DNA of 6,197 bases from Spirochaetales bacterium. Lineage in GTDB: Bacteria; Spirochaetota; Spirochaetia; JAGLYY01. The stretch is taken from contig JAGLYY010000177.1 of assembly GCA_023131935.1 (NCBI GenBank), positions 1-6,197 on the forward strand, read 5' to 3'. Both the position numbers and the translations under genes were made by a program. Positions 5,952-6,197 of this stretch are shown here, piece by piece. The notes beneath the pieces are model-generated. The model saw only the letters and a program-made list of their open reading frames with translations. It was not told the DNA's origin and ran no database searches. How positions within the stretch are numbered: the stretch's first letter is position 1; the number at the start of each line of letters is the position of its first letter.

Positions 5952-6197
5952 TTATGTACAGAGATTGCAGGAAGAAAGGCGGTATCCCTCGTTTCTGGAG
6001 TTTTTCAGCAGCTCACCCTGACAGGTTTGGGGAAGAACCCCCCTGATTTTCCGTCGTATATGGGAAATATGAACATCTAAAGAGCGGGTCAATGGTTTTT
6101 TCCCTTCCCATACAACTATGTCAAGCGCCTCCCTGGGTACATAACTATCATGATGAACGAGTAAGAGGGTAAGGATCTTTTCTTCTTTTCCGGTCAG
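5952..6197 (-). CDS. OmpR/PhoB-type response regulator, C-terminal DNA-binding domain (partial)
   Basis: An open frame enters from the right edge on the minus strand and ends with TAA at 5954-5952, giving 81 residues of the C-terminus. They form the winged-helix effector domain of OmpR/PhoB regulators: LTGKEEKILTLLL (first helices), the YVPREAL turn, VVWEG, the recognition helix with RSLDVHISHIRRKI, and the closing wing GYRLSS. The receiver domain with the phospho-accepting Asp, and the start, lie outside the window. The wing reads NSRNEGYR where most members have TVRGxGYR, so the DNA-contacting loop is unusual. A histidine kinase partner would be expected nearby outside the window. The gene runs towards the sigma-factor operon. 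A short protein of this domain alone cannot be excluded. Confidence 0.9.
   Translation of the reverse strand: MTGKEEKILTLLLVHHDSYVPREALDIVVWEGKKPLTRSLDVHISHIRRKIRGVLPQTCQGELLKNSRNEGYRLSSCNLCT

Noticed and set aside
5809..6021. + strand frame with TTG start across the DnaA-box spacer
   Set aside because: No family features or ribosome site, and its second half overlaps the clear response-regulator domain on the other strand.

Overview
The window looks like chromosomal DNA of a diderm (Gram-negative-type) bacterium with moderate GC content. A spirochaete is my best guess. The support is indirect: a MurA with Asp at the usual catalytic Cys position, as known in Borrelia, and a pair of divergent six-helix LptF/LptG-type membrane proteins. 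No 16S rRNA or other decisive marker is present, so the taxon is tentative.

Layout. Positions 1-289 are non-coding. They hold two arrays of degenerate 7-bp repeats in opposite orientation (9-37 and 194-239) and a short stretch with competing hairpins (140-167). A complete murA follows on the + strand (290-1570). Its last 40 bp overlap tail-to-tail with a minus-strand pair, 4261-3290 followed by 3297-1531, which overlap each other by 8 bp. Both proteins of the pair have three N-terminal and three C-terminal membrane helices around a soluble segment, with sequence features like LptF/LptG permeases. The second also carries about 200 residues of TPR-like helical repeats. A 129-bp divergent spacer (4262-4390) containing three 10-bp direct repeats separates the pair from a + strand operon. 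That operon encodes an ECF sigma factor (4391-4924), a cysteine-free membrane anti-sigma-like protein (4921-5355) and a YbjQ/UPF0145 protein (5352-5672), with both junctions overlapping as ATGA. The spacer 5673-5951 is AT-rich and has a perfect DnaA box at each end within a 13-bp identical repeat. The right edge holds the C-terminal DNA-binding domain of an OmpR/PhoB-type response regulator on the minus strand (6197-5952), whose N-terminus is outside the window.

Together the genes point to envelope biology: peptidoglycan precursor synthesis (MurA), envelope lipid or glycolipid transport (LptF/G-like pair) and a membrane-signalled transcription module (sigma, anti-sigma, YbjQ). The links between these parts are inferred from proximity. 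The items most worth a second look are the TPR-containing LptF/G-like protein, the paired DnaA boxes, the sigma/zinc-free anti-sigma/YbjQ unit and the Asp-type MurA.
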